Shown in pieces: positions 46,888 through 58,904 of a DNA stretch of 64,000 nt. A program made the position numbers and the translations under genes. The first letter of the stretch is position 1. The number at the start of each line of letters is the position of its first letter. Below the pieces are notes generated by a model, which made no database searches, had not been told where the DNA came from, and saw only the letters and a program-made list of their open reading frames with translations. This DNA is from Dugong dugon. Its lineage: Eukaryota; Chordata; Mammalia; Sirenia; Dugongidae. The stretch lies in contig CM057477.1 in NCBI GenBank assembly GCA_030035585.1, positions 57,641,447 through 57,705,446 of the forward strand. The letters run 5' to 3'.

Positions 46888-49158
46888 TGTCTTCAATATT
46901 TAGTACTGCTGTAACAGAAATGTAACAAGTGGATGGCTTTAAGAGAAATTGATTCTCTCACAATTTAGGAGGCTAGAAATCTGAATTCAGGGCACCAGCT
47001 CCAAGGGAAGTCTTTCTGTCTCTGTCAGCTCTGGAGGAAGGTCCTTGTCATCAATTTCCCCTGTCTAAGAGTGTCTCAGTGAAGGAGGCCCTGGCGCAAA
47101 GGACACACTACACTCCCGGCTCTGCTTTCTTGGTGGTAGGAGGTCCTTCTGTCTCTCTGCTCATTTCTCTCTTTTATATCTCAAAAAAGATTGCCTCAAG
47201 ATACAACCTAATCTTGTAGATTAAGTCCTGCCTCATTAACATAACTGCCTCTAATCCTGCTTCTTTTACATTATAGAGGTAGGATTTACAACACAAAGGA
47301 AAATCACTTCAGATGACAAAGTGGTGGACAATCACACAATACTGGGAATCATGGCCTAGCAAAGTTGACACACATTTTTGGGGGACATAATTCAATCCAT
47401 AACATTCTATACTTTGACCGCTCAAAATTCATGTCCTGGCCACATGTAAAACATATTTACCCCATCATATCATAGCAAAAGTCTTAAATCAACTCCAAGT
47501 CCAAAATCCAAAAATTCCTCTTTATCTGTGAAATCTAGAATATAATTTATCTGCTTCCAAAGTACAATGGTGGAACAGGCACAAGCTAGACATTTGCATT
47601 ACAAACGGGAGAAATTGGAGGGAAAGAAGGGATAATGGGCACCAAGCAAGTCAGCAGAACACATTACATTAGCCCTCAAGGCTTGAAAATAATCCTCTGT
47701 TCTTCGAGACCATTTAGGCAATGGCCCTGCCCTCCAGGCTCTGGGTGTTGGCCACACTCTCCAGATTCTGGGTGGAGGCCCCTAAGCCCTGGGCTTCAGC
47801 TCCATCTTCTAGGCCCACTGGAATGGGAACTCTACTCCTTTGGCTTTGGACAGCCCTATTCTCCTAGTCCATTTGAGTGACAATCTTACCCCCTTGGCCC
47901 AGAAGACCTAGTTCGTCTGCCCCTAGGGCATGGCAGAACTGCCCCCACAGCTTTGTGCAGTGGATCCTACCTCATCCCACTGGCATTCATGAAAAGCAAC
48001 CCCACACTCTGGAACCGAGTTAGTGAAGATATGACTCTTGAAACCTAGGAGGCTGTGGCCCTAACTTTTGAAACCCCAGAGGTCATGGCTCCACCCTTTG
48101 AAACCCCAGAAGTTGTGGCCCTACCCTTTGAGACAGGCAGCTCTGCTTCTTGCATTCCTTGTCTCTTTACCTTCTGCTTCCTCATTCCTTGGCCTTTCTT
48201 CCCCTAGGGCCTCATCGTCCTCATCTGCCCTCCTGGGGCAAGCATTCCAAAGCTCTTCAGATCCACTGATAAGTGCCTGGAGGCATCCCCCTCCTCCAGG
48301 AAGCCTCCTGCGCAAAGGCACTCAGCTCTCTTGCTCTTTGGTTCGGTTCCAGGGCTGTCTCACGCTGGCCTCCTGGTTCTGCTGTTGCCATTTCTCTGCT
48401 TCTTGCCATCTGAGCCATCTCTAGTGTCACAGCTCTCCTCACTTCTTTCAAGGTCCTCACCAGAATTGTCTTTGATGTCCATAACTCCACCAACAGTCTC
48501 TTCAAGGCAATCTAAGCTTTTACGATTAGGCACTTAACTCTTCCAGTCTCTATCCATTCAAGGTTTTAAAATTGCTTCCACGTTTTAGGTATTTGTTAGA
48601 GCAGCACCCCACCCCCAGTACCAAATTCTTTTTTAGATATTTGTTGCTGCTATAACAGAATTACCACAAGCCGCTGACTTTAACAAAGAGAAATTGATTC
48701 TCTCACAGTTTAGGAGGCTATAAGTCCAGATTCAGGGCCCCAGCTCCAGGGGAAGTCTTTCTTGCTCTATCTGCTCTGGGAGAAGGTCCTAGACATCAAT
48801 CTTTCCCTGGTCTGGGAGTGTCTGAGCTCAGGAACCCTGGTGTCCAGTGATGTGCTCTGCTCCTGGCTCTGCTTCCTTGGCAGTAGGAAGTCCCTTTGTC
48901 TCTCCGCTCATATCTTTCTTTTATATTTTTATATCTCAAAAAAGATCAACTCAAGATACAACTTAATCTTGTAGATTGAGTCCTGCCTCTTTAACATAAC
49001 TGCCTCTAATCCTGCCTCATTAACATCATAGAGGCAGGATCTACAACACATAGGAAAATCACATCAGATGGCAAATGGCGGAAAATCACACAATACTGGG
49101 AATCATAGTCTAGGCAAGTTGACACACATTTTTGGGGGACACAATTCAATGCATAACA
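46888..49158 (-). mobile_element. Complete non-coding MaLR-type LTR element
   Basis: Two LTRs of one subtype (46,888-47,404 and about 48,627-49,158) bracket 1.2 kb of internal sequence, all on the minus strand. It is flanked by the exact 5-bp duplication GGTGT (46,883-46,887 and 49,159-49,163). The internal start, read in antisense, carries 'tttggtactgggggtggggt', the typical MaLR sequence after the 5' LTR, where the primer-binding site lies. The internal part has only short open frames (the longest, 118 residues, on the opposite strand at 48,068-48,424), as usual for MaLR elements, which depend on ERV-L proteins. Confidence 0.9.
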
Positions 49159-49230
49159 GGTGTAATCACCAAAGTAGAACTATTAAAAACAGCACTTCTT
49201 AGGCTTTGAAGTATCTGGTGTTTCTTCTCT

Positions 49231-50652
49231 GTTGTTGTTGTTAGGTGCCATCAAGTCTGCTCTGACTTCTAGTGACTCTATGTATGACAGAATGAAACAT
49301 TGCCTGGTCATTCATCATTTTAATGTTCATTGTTATGCTTGAGCCCATTGTTGCAGCCACTTTGTCAATCTATCTCATCTAGGTCTTCCTCTGTTTGGCT
49401 GACCCTTTACTTTACCAAGCATAATGTTTTTCCAGGGACTAGTCCCTCCTGATAATATCAGGTTTCTCCTGATAAAGTACATGAGATGAAGTCTCACCAT
49501 ACCACACTTCTAAGGAGCACTCTGGCTGTACTTCTTCCAAGACAGGTTTGTTCGTTCTTCTGGCAGTCCATGGTATGTTCAATATTCTTCGCCAGCACCA
49601 TAGTTCAAAGGCATCAATTTTTCTTTGGCCTTCCTTATTCATTGTCCAGCTTTCACAAGCATATGATGTAATTGAAAATAAATATCATGGCTTGGGTCAG
49701 GCACTCCTTAGTCCTCAAAGTGACATCTTCACTTTTTGACATTTTAAAGAGGTCTTTTGCAGCAGCTTTGCCCTCTGCAGTACATTGTTAGATTTCTTGA
49801 CTGCTGCTTCCATGGGCATTGATTGTGGATGCAAGTAAAATGAAATCCTTGACAATTTCAATATTTTCTGCATTTACCATGATGTTGCTTATTGGTACAG
49901 TTGTGAGGATTTTTGTTTCCTTTATGTTGTGATGCAATCCGTACAGAAGGCTATATGTAGTCTTTGATCTTCATCAGTAAGTGCTTCAAGTTCTCTTGCT
50001 TTCAGCAAGCAAAGCTGTGTCATCTGCATAAACAGGTTGTTAATGAGACTTCCTCTAATTCTGATGCCTCATTCTTCTTCATATAGTCCAGTTTCTCGGA
50101 TTATTTGCTCAGCATACAGATTGAATAAATATAGTGAAAGGATACAACCCTGGCATACACCTTTCATAATTTTAAATCATGCAGTATCCCCCTGTTCTGT
50201 TCAAACGACTGCCTCTCAGTCTATGTTCAGGTTCTGCATGAGCACAACTAGCTCTACTGAAATTCCCTTTCTTTGCAATGCTATCCAGAATTTGTTATGA
50301 TCCTCACAGTTGAATGCCTTTGCATAGTCAATAAAACACAGGTAAAGATCTTTCTGGTATTCTCTGTTTTCAGCCAAGATCCATCTGACATCAATAATGA
50401 TATCCTTCGTTCCATGTCCTCTTCTGAATCCAGCTTTAATTTCTGGCAATTCTCTGTCAATGTACTGCTGGAACCATTTTTGAATTATCTTCAGCAAAAT
50501 TTTAGTTGTGTGCGATATTAACGATACTATTTGATAATTTCCACATTCTGTTAAATCACCTTTTTTTGGAATGTGCACAAATATGGATCGCTTCCAGTCG
50601 GTTGGCCAGGTAGTTGTCTTCCAAATTTCTTGGCATAGACGAGTGAGCTTGG
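49231..50652 (-). pseudogene. RTE reverse transcriptase remnant
   Basis: RTE-type RT and C-terminal region. The frame 50,578-50,216 (120 residues) begins MHIPKKGDLTECGNYQIVSL and includes AGFRRGHGTKD and CFIDYAKAFNCEDHNKFW, the fingers and first palm motif with the catalytic Asp of FIDYAKAF. The frame 49,642-49,439 reads DAFELWCWRRILNIPWTARR, the conserved C-terminal block of RTE/BovB ORFs. The stretch between is broken. The N-terminal endonuclease is absent because of 5' truncation. Confidence 0.9.
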
Positions 50653-50759
50653 AAGAAGTCCAAGCTGAAGAAGGTATTAGTGAAAAACAAGTCTCAGGAA
50701 TTGACTGAGTACCAACTGAGATTTTTTAACAAACGAATGCAATGCTGGAAGCACTCACA
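49231..50759 (-). mobile_element. RTE (BovB-clade) LINE with 5' inversion
   Basis: An antisense RTE copy with a (GTT)n 3' end at 49,231. The bulk (49,231-50,652) is on the minus strand, and the last 107 bp (50,653-50,759) are inverted, reading on the plus strand as the adjoining upstream RTE sequence. A perfect 10-bp duplication, TTTCTTCTCT, flanks it (49,221-49,230 and 50,760-50,769). This is the classic product of twin priming. Confidence 0.92.
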
Positions 50760-50799
50760 TTTCTTCTCTAACTCCAGGTAATGAGTAGACATTCTGTTT

Positions 50800-50945
50800 T
50801 TCCCATAAGTTTCACCTTAGCTAGACTTGAATTTCCAGAGAGACAGGATTCTGTGTGTCTTGCTCACCCCCGCATATCTGCAATCAGCACCATAGTCAGC
50901 GCTCAATATATATTTGCTGAAAAAATGACTGGATGGGTGTGGCAA
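50800..50945 (+). mobile_element. Ancient L2-like 3' end
   Basis: The text 'gagagacaggattctgtgtg' through 'gtcagcgctcaatatatatt' to 'gctgaaaaaatgactgga' follows the layout of the L2 3' end. It was identified by eye and is old. Confidence 0.6.
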
Positions 50946-51072
50946 AACTCTGCTAACAATAAATTTAGCCAGAAAAAGTCAATATGTGTACATTTGCCAT
51001 GATCTATTATGGCCCTCTCCTCTAGAGAAGCAAAGGGGAAAGTAAAAGCATGCAAAGAATTTCCAGCCTTGC

Positions 51073-51250
51073 CCAGGTGTTTCCACAGCTCAGATATGTC
51101 TTTATCGGCATCCTTTTTCTCCAGGTACTTGAATTCATTGAGGAAGCTTCCTCCATTTAGAGGAGAGATGGAAGTCACTACGTACTCTTCATATAAATCA
51201 TCTTTGTTCCTTATTGTAGTGACAGAGGAGAGAAATGACTCAGCCTCTAC
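51073..51250 (-). CDS. Candidate single host exon (unidentified gene)
   Basis: On the minus strand, the frame directly after a polypyrimidine-AG acceptor-like sequence ('ttctcgctttgcttgtag', ending at 51,251) is open and reads VEAESFLSSVTTIRNKDDL and onward to FLNEFKYLEKKDADKDISEL and WKHL. It is charged, has no repeat homology that I recognise, and an in-frame TAG lies exactly at the acceptor, as expected if translation enters by splicing. No good GT donor follows: the best is a GC-type donor (GG|GCAAGG) at 51,072, which would give 178 bp. The frame remains open to 50,903, where it overlaps an L2. I cannot name the gene; it could also be a chance frame or an exonic relic. Confidence 0.35.
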
Positions 51251-51479
51251 CTACAAGCAAAGCGAGAAGAACTGAGCAATTGTCCAATTACACTAATCCG
51301 AGTCGAAGAAAATATGCATTATTCATAACCTGGAGCCTACCTTTTTCCTTAGTTGAAATGTTTTGACCAAAAAATCAGATAATTATTTCATATTTACACG
51401 TCATTTGTCTTACATAAGCACCATTTCACTTTGACTAAAGAGAGTTAACTCAAAGGTTTTTGTCTAAATGTTTGTACCA

Positions 51480-51667
51480 AATAAATGAAGTCTTAGAATA
51501 GATTCCCAACAAATGTTTGAATAAATATATGCACAATTGTGAAACATGGAAAGAAGTCTTACCTATTTGGTTTATATGACAATTTTAACCATACTAAGAT
51601 TGACAGATACAGAATGAGTAGAGAAATATTTATGGGATTCAAACAAAGAATAAGATTAGATTGATTT
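51480..51667. repeat. Duplicated segment, copy A (left part)
   Basis: Matches 58,905-59,170 ('atgcacaattgtgaaacatg', 'atttggtttatatgaca', 'acagaatgagtag'). It continues after the RTE insertion at 53,211-53,240 ('gattgatttgtaaaactgcc'). Confidence 0.85.
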
Positions 51668-53210
51668 TGTTGTTGTTGTTATATGCCATCAAGTAGGTTC
51701 CCACTCATAGCAACCCAATGTACAACAGAACAAAACACTGCCCAGTCCTGCACCATCCTCACAATTGTTCTTATGCTTGAGCCCGTTGCTACAGCCACTG
51801 TGTCAATCCGTCTCATCTAGGATCTTCCTTTTTCTTTGCTGACCACCTAACTTACCAAGCATGATGTCCTTCTCCAGGGACTGGTCCCTCCTGATAACAC
51901 ATCCAAAGTATGTGAGATGAAGTCTCGCCATCCTCACTTCTAAGCAGTCTGGCTGTACTTCTTGCAAGACAGGCTAGTTCGTTCCTCTGGCAGACACCAA
52001 TACCGTAATTTAAAGGCATCATTTCTTCTTCAGTCTTCTTTATTCGTTGTACAGCTTTTGCGTGCATATGAGGTGATTGAAAGTACCATGGCTTGGGTCA
52101 GGTGTACCTTAGTCTTCAAAGTGGCATCTTTGCTTTTGAACACTTTAAACAAGTCTTTTGCAGCAGTTTGCCCAATGCAATCCATCATTTTGGTTTCTTG
52201 ACTGCTCCTTCCATGGTGTTAACTGTGGATCCAAGTAAAATGAAATCCTTGACAACTTCAATCATTCTCTGTTCATCATGATGTTGCTTAATGGTCCAGT
52301 TGTGAGGATTTTTGTTTTTCTTTATGTTGAAGTGTAATCCATAGAGAAGCCTGTAGTCTTTGATTTTCTTCAGTAAGTGCTTCAAGTCCTCTTCGCTTTC
52401 AGCGAGCAAGATTGTGTCATCTGCATATCACAGTTTGTTAATGAGTCTTCCACCAGTCCTGAAGCCACGTTATTCTTCATATAGTCTAGCTTCTCAGATT
52501 ATTTCCTCAGCATACAGATTGAATAAGTATGGTGAAAAGATACAACCCTGACGCACACTGACAGTGTTGTACTTCAGTATAGAACCTGAAATGTTCTTTT
52601 TGATGAATGTGGTGTCCTTCCTCTGGAATCTGTCATTCCCAGCTTAGTAGATCATATGATTGTCAAATTCAAAATGGCCAGTATCAGTCCCTTTTTCCTC
52701 ACTAATGCCTAGGATATCTATCTATATGTGTTCCCTTTCATTTTTGATGGCTTCCAGTTTTCCCAGACTTGAACTTCATTCATTCCACATTCTAATTATT
52801 AATGGATATTTATGCCTGTTTCTTCACATTTTGAGTCTTGCCACATCAGGAAATCAAGGTCCTGAAAGCTTTATTCCATCCACGTCATTAAGGTTGACTC
52901 TACTTTGACGAGGCAGCTCTTCCTCTGTCGTATTTTGAGTGCCTTCCAACATGAGGGGCTCATCTTCTGGCACTATATCAGACAATGTTCCGTTGTTTTT
53001 CCTAAGCTTTTCACTGGCCAATTTTTTTTTTTTTTTTAGAAGTAGATCTTTGGGTCCTTCTTCCTAGTCTTTCTTAGGCTGGAAGCTCCACTGAAACCTG
53101 TCCACTATGGGTGACTCTGCTGGTATTTGAAAAATAACAGTGGCATAACTTCCATCATCACAGCAACATGCAAGCCACCACAGTACGACAAACTGACAGC
53201 TGAGTCGTGG
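51668..53210 (-). mobile_element. RTE (BovB-clade) LINE, both ends present, internally deleted
   Basis: An antisense RTE copy with a (GTT)n 3' end at 51,668 and a 5' extremity at 53,210. The exact 9-bp duplication GATTGATTT (51,659-51,667 and 53,211-53,219) flanks it. The frame 52,409-52,185 is the RT end (MLAESEEDLKHLLKKIKDY). Upstream of about 52,558 the sequence jumps directly to endonuclease text (on the minus strand near 52,730-52,690, ILGISEEKGTDTGHFE), so roughly the middle half of the ORF is missing, with a CAC microhomology at the join. The duplicated segment at 58.9 kb serves as the empty site. Confidence 0.9.
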
Positions 53211-53289
53211 GATTGATTTGTAAAACTGCCCATATACACTCTACCCAGTGGCTCTGCCAAAAAAAAGTTCTGACAATCTGCTGTTCTGA

Positions 53290-54260
53290 AAAGATTATTG
53301 TTATTGCTGTTGTATACCATCGACTCAATTCCTCCTCAAAGCAACCATATAAGACAGAGTAGAAATGCCCCATAGGGTTTCCTAGGCTGTCATCGTTAAA
53401 GGAGCACCAGGGGCATCACTAAGAGAGTGTGGGGGTGGAGACTGCACTGGGTGACACTGTTAGAGTGACATCAAAATGACTGTCTATAAAATTTGTGTGT
53501 AGTGTTTCAGCCGAAATTTATTATTTTTTATATCCCTGTGGTTAGTTATAATAACAAAAACTTTTTTGTAAGCCCAGCTTACACATATCTATATACCTAC
53601 AAGGCTAAAACTCTATGATAATTTACTTTTTGAACCTTCTAATGCATTCTGGTCAGAGCTGTCATTATTATCCAATTACAATCATGCTTCGAATCCCGTG
53701 GTTTCTTCTACACACGCTACAAGCACGCACTGTTATTTTCTTTGCTGCCGATGTTATTATAGTCACTGATTTTGTCAGATTTTCTGGTGTTCTAGCTACA
53801 ATGGTGTCGTAAGTAGTATTTGTGAACCTATACCAATAACCTTTTTGAGAATGAAGTAGTAATTAAAGGAAAAGAAGGAGAAAAATCAAAAAAGGTTTCT
53901 GCTCAGTTACTCATAATGTAACTAAGAATGTTGTAACTCAATGCAGAAAATTTTACAAAACAATTTTGTTGTTAATATTCATTAATCTAAGAAATACTAC
54001 ATTTAAGCAATTTACAATAATATTTATCACATATTATTCTATAATTAAAGTGATAATAAGCATTACTAAGGATTCTCTATGGTCTGGTACAGGAGAAGGC
54101 CCATGGTGGGTGACACCATGAGTTACTGCACTGGGTGACACCAACCCTAGTAATGCCATTGGGGAGCAGCTCACCAGATCTTTTCTCTCACAGAGCTGCT
54201 AATGGATTCAAACTGCCAACCTTTCCATTAGCAGCTGAGCACTTAACCATTGTGCCAGCA
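53290..54260 (-). mobile_element. AfroSINE, minus strand, split by a hAT-like element
   Basis: The tail half is at 53,290-53,407 ('accatcgactcaattcc', 'agggtttcctaggctgtcat') and the head half at 54,162-54,260 ('tcaccagatcttttctctca', 'cttaaccattgtgcc'). Removing 53,408-54,161 and one copy of the 8-bp duplication restores a normal SINE. The tail carries an RTE-like (AAC)n-type end in SINE orientation. Confidence 0.9.
53408..54161. mobile_element. hAT-like non-autonomous DNA transposon, copy 1
   Basis: A 754-bp element with inverted ends: CAGGGGCATCACTAAGAG at the left and CCCTAGTAATGCCATTG at the right (complement CAATGGCATTACTAGGG). The 8-bp flanks AGGAGCAC (53,400-53,407) and GGGAGCAG (54,162-54,169) share GGAGCA, as expected for hAT targets. 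No transposase frame is present. It is homologous to the copy at 60,268-61,294. The ends resemble those of hAT-Tip100/Zaphod elements, but the family was not identified. Confidence 0.85.
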
Positions 54261-54293
54261 GAACCAAGAACACTGTATGGAGCAGTTCTACTT

Positions 54294-57200
54294 TTTTATT
54301 TTTTTAATTTTTCTTCCCATACAAAAATTTATATATACATTGTTATGTGACTCTAATTGCTCTCCCCATACTGTGACAGCACACTGCTTCTTTCTACCCC
54401 GGCTTCTCCACGTCCATTCAACGAGCTCCTAACCCTCTCTGCCTTCTCATCTCACCTCCAGATAGAAGCTGCCCGTTTAGTCTCTTATATCTACTTGAGC
54501 TGAGAGGCACACTCCTCACAAGTACCACTTTATATCCCACAGTCCAGTCCAATCCCTGTCTGAAGAGTTGGCCTCAGAAATTGTTTTACTTTTGGGCTGA
54601 TAGAGAATCCAGGGGCCATGCTTTCTGGGGTACCTCCAGTCTCAGTCAGACCATTTAGTCTGGTCTTCTTACTAGAATTTGAGTTCTGCACCTCACCTTT
54701 CTCCCGCTCCGTCAGGGACTCTCTGTTGTGTTCCCTGTCAGGGCTGTCATTGATGGTAGCCAGGCACCATCTAGTTCTTGTCTCAGGCTGATGGAGTTTC
54801 TGGTTTATATGGCCCTTTCTGTCTCTTGAGCTACTACTTTCCTTGTGTCTTTGGTGTTCTTCATTCTCCTTTACTCCAGGTGATTGGGACCAATTGATGC
54901 ATCTTAGATGACCGTTTGAAAGCTTTTAAGACCCCAGACGCCACTCACCAAAGTGGGATGCAGAACATTTTCTTAATAAGCTTTATTATGCCGATTGACC
55001 TAGATGTCCCCTGAAAGTATGGTCCCCAGACCCCTACTCCTGCTACTCTGTCCCTCAAAGTGTTTGATTGTATTCAGGAAACTTCTTAGCTTTGGTTTAG
55101 TCCAGTTGTGCTGACTTCCCCTGTAGTGAGTGCTGTCCTTCCTTTCACCTAACATAATTCTTATCTACTATCTAGTTAGTAAATAACCCCCCATCCCTCC
55201 CCACCCTCATAACTATCAAAGAATATTTCCTTCTGTGTTTAAACCTTTTCCTGAGTTCTTACAATAGTGGTCTTATACAATATTTTTCCTTCTGTGACTG
55301 ACTAAATTCACTCAGCATAATGCCCTCCAGATTCCACCATGTTATGTTTCACGGCTTCATCGTTGTTCTTTATCATTGCGTAGTATTCCATTGTGTGGAT
55401 ATACCATAATTTTTTTATCCATTCGTCTGTTGATGGGCACCTAGGTTATTTCCATCTTTTTGCTATTGTGAACAGTGCTGCAACGAACATGGGTGTGCAT
55501 ATATCTATTCGTGTTATGGCTCTTATTTCTCTAGGATATATTCCAAGGAGCAGGATAGCTGGATCATATGGTACTTCTATTTCTAGCTTTATAAGGAAAC
55601 ACCAAATCAATTTCTAAAATGGTTGTACCATTTTACATTCCCACCAACAGTGTATAAGTGTTCCAGTCTCTCCACAACCTCTCTAGCATTTACTGTTTTG
55701 TGTTTTTTTGGATTAATGCTAGCCTTGTTGGGGTGAGATGATATCTCATTGTAGTTTTGATCTGCATTTCTCTAATGGCTAATGATGGTGAGCACTTCTT
55801 CATGTGTCTGTTAGTCACCTGAGTATCTTCTTTTGTGAAGTGCCTGTTCATATTCTTTGCACATTTTTTAATCACGTTGTCTTTTTGTTGTTGAGGTTTT
55901 GCAGTATCCTGTAGATTTTAGAGATTAGATGCTGATTGGATTTGTTGTAGCCAAAAGTTTTTTTTTCCAGTCTGTAGGTTGTCGTTTGCTTTTTTTGGTG
56001 AAGTCTTTTGATGATGAGCATAAGTGTCTGATTTTTAGGAGCTCCCAGTTATCTAGTCTCTCTTCTGGTGCTTGTGCATTGTTACTATGGCTCATATTCT
56101 GTTTATGCCATGTATTAGGGCTCCTAGCGTTGTCCCTAGTTTTTCTTCCATGATCTTTATCGTTTTCAATTTTATATGTAAGTCTTAGATCTTTTTTGAG
56201 TTAGTTTTTGTGCATGGTGTGAGGTATGGGTCTTGTTTCAGTTTTTTGCAGATAGATATCCAGTTATGCCAGCATCATTTGTTAAAGAGACTGTCTTTTC
56301 CCCAATTAACAGACTTTGGACCTTTGTCAAATATCAGCTGCTCATAGGTGGATGAACTTATGTCTGGATTCTCAATTCTGTTCCATTGTTCTATGTATCT
56401 GTTGTTGTACCAGTACCAGGCTGTTTTGACTACTGTGGTGGCATAATAGGTTCTAAAATCGGATAGTGTGAGGCCTCTCACTTTGTTCTTCTTCTTGAGT
56501 AATGCTTTACTTATTCAGGGCCTCTTCCCTTTCCATATGAAGTTGGTGATTTGTTTCTCCATCTCATTAAAAAATGCTGGTGGAATTTGGATTGGGATTG
56601 CATTGTATCTGTAAATCACTTTGGGTAGAACTGACATTTTCACAATGTTGAGTCCACCTATCCATGAGCAAGGTATGTTTTTCCACTTATGCAGGTTTCT
56701 TTTGGTTTCTTGCAGTAGTGTCTTGTACTTTTCATTGTATAGATATTTTATGTCTCTGGTTAGTTTTATTCCTAATTATTTTATCTTCTTGGGGACTATT
56801 GTAAATGGTATTGATTTGGTGATTTCCTCTTCGAGGTTCTCTTTGTTGGTATAAAAGAATCCAACTGATTTTTGTATGTTTATCTTGTATCCTGAAACTT
56901 TGCTGAAATCTATTCATTTCAGTAGTTTTCGTGTGGACTTTTTGGGGTTTTCTGTGTATAAGATCATATCATCTGCAAATAGAGATACTTTGACTTCTTC
57001 TCTACGAATTTGGATGCCCTTTATTTCTTTTTCTAGCCTAATTGCTCTGGCTAGGACCTCCAGCGCAATGTTGAATAAGAGTGGTGATAAAGGGCATCTT
57101 CGTCTGGTTCCCATTCCCAAGAGGAATGCTTTCAAAGTCTCTCCATTTAGGATGATGTTGGCTGTTGGCTTTGTATAAATACCCTTAATTATACTGAGGA

Positions 57201-58830
57201 ATTTCCCTTCTATTCCTATTTTGTTGAGAGTTTTTATCATCAATTGGTGTTGGAGTTTGTCAAATGCCTTTTCTGAATTGACTGATAAGATCATATGGTT
57301 CTTGTGTTTTGTTTTATTTATCTGATGGATTACATTGATTGTTTTTCTAATGTTGAACCATCCCTGCATACCTGGTATAAATCCCACTTGATCATGATGA
57401 ATTATTTTTTTGATATGTTGCTGAATCCTATTGGCTAGAATTTTGTTGAGGATTTTTACATCAATGTTCATGAGGGATATTGATCTGTAATTTTCCTTTT
57501 TTGTGGTGTCTTTACCTGGTTTTGGTACCAGGGTTATGCTGGCTTCATAGAATGACTTTGGGAGTATCTTTTTCTATGCTCTGAAATAGCTTTAGTAGTA
57601 GTGGTGTTAACTCTTCTCTGAAAGATTAGTAGTATTTTCCAGTGAAGCCATCCAAGCCAGGGCTTTTTTTGTTGTTGCTGTTGAGATTTTTTTAATTACC
57701 TTTTCAATCTCAGCTTTTGTTATGGGTTTATTTAGTTGTTCTACCTCTGTTTGTGTTAGTTTAGGTAGGTAGTGAGTTTTTAGAAATTTGTCATTTCCTC
57801 TAGGTTTTCAAATTTGTTAGAGCACAATTTTTCATAGTATTCGCTTATGATTCTTTTAACCTCAGTTGAGTGTGCTGTGATATCACCCATCTCATTTCTT
57901 ATACAGGTTATTTGCTTCTTCTTTTGTTTTTCTTTTGTCAGTTTGGCCAGTGGTTTATCAATTTTGTTAATCTTTTCAAAGAGCCAACTTTTGGTCTTGT
58001 TAACTCTTTCAATTGTTTTTCTATTCTCTATTTCATTTAATTCTGCTCTAATTATCACTATTTCCTCTCTTCTGGCACCCAAGGGCTTCTTTTGCTGCTC
58101 TTTTTCTACTTGTTCCAGTTGTAGGGTTAATGTTTTAATTATGGCCCTTTCTTCTTTTTGGATGTGCACATTTATTGCTATAAACTGACCTCTGAGCACT
58201 GGTTTTGCTATGTCCCAAAGGTTCTGGTAGGACGTTTTCATTCTCATTTGATTCTATGAATTTCTTTATTCCTTCCTTAATTCTTCTATAACCTAGTAGT
58301 TTTTGAGCAAGACGTTGTTTAGTTTCCATGTGTTTCATTTTTTTTTTCTTTCTTTTTCTCTTGTTGATTTATATTTTAATGGCTTCATGGTTAGAAAAGA
58401 TGCTTTGTAATATTTTGATGCTTTGGATTTTGTTAAGTCTTGCTTTATGGCCTAATATGTGGTCTATTCTGGAGAATGTTCCATGTACATTAGAAAAGAA
58501 AGTATGCATGGCTGCTGTTGGGTGCAGTGTTCGGTATATGTCTATGAGATCAAGTTGGTTGATAGTACCATTTAGCTCTTCCGTGTCTTTGTTGAGCTTT
58601 TTTCTGGATTTTCTGTTCTTCGCCAGCAGTGGTGTGTTGAAGTCTCCTACTACTATTGTGGAGCTGTCTATCTCTCTTTTCAGTGCTGTTAGAGTTTCTT
58701 TTATGTATTTTGGAGCCCTGTCATTGGATGCATAAATATTTATTATAATTATGTCCTCCCGGTGTATTGACCCTTTAATCATTATATAGTGTCCTTCCTT
58801 ATCCTTTGTGGTGAATTTTACTTTAAAGGT
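54294..58830 (-). mobile_element. 5'-truncated L1, minus strand
   Basis: A 4.5-kb antisense L1 with its A-tail at 54,294-54,317 (T-rich on the plus strand), a 3' UTR to 55,272, and ORF2 up to the truncation in the endonuclease at 58,830. It is flanked by the 14-bp duplication GAGCAGTTCTACTT / GAGCAGTTCTGCTT (54,280-54,293 and 58,831-58,844). It is a relative of L1-A and L1-B. Confidence 0.93.
55273..58830 (-). pseudogene. L1 ORF2 remnant, minus strand (RT core preserved)
   Basis: The endonuclease C-terminal two thirds is open (58,953-58,369, including STIVVGDFNTPLLAK and GTFSRIDHILGHKARL, where L1-A and L1-B have a stop). The RT core frame 57,471-56,914 (185 residues) includes [32 protein letters not shown] and an intact [13 protein letters not shown] catalytic block. 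The C-terminal part is broken, and the stop lies at 55,273-55,275. It is the best-preserved RT core in the window, but the gene is truncated and shifted. Confidence 0.92.
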
Positions 58831-58904
58831 GAGCAGTTCTGCTTTGTAACATATGGGGTTACCATGAGTCAGGATCAACTTGACAGCAATAGGTTTTGTT
58901 TCTT

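Noticed and set aside
48068..48424. 118-codon open frame, serine/leucine-rich
   Set aside because: Lies within the internal region of a MaLR element on the strand opposite to the element; MaLR elements encode no proteins.
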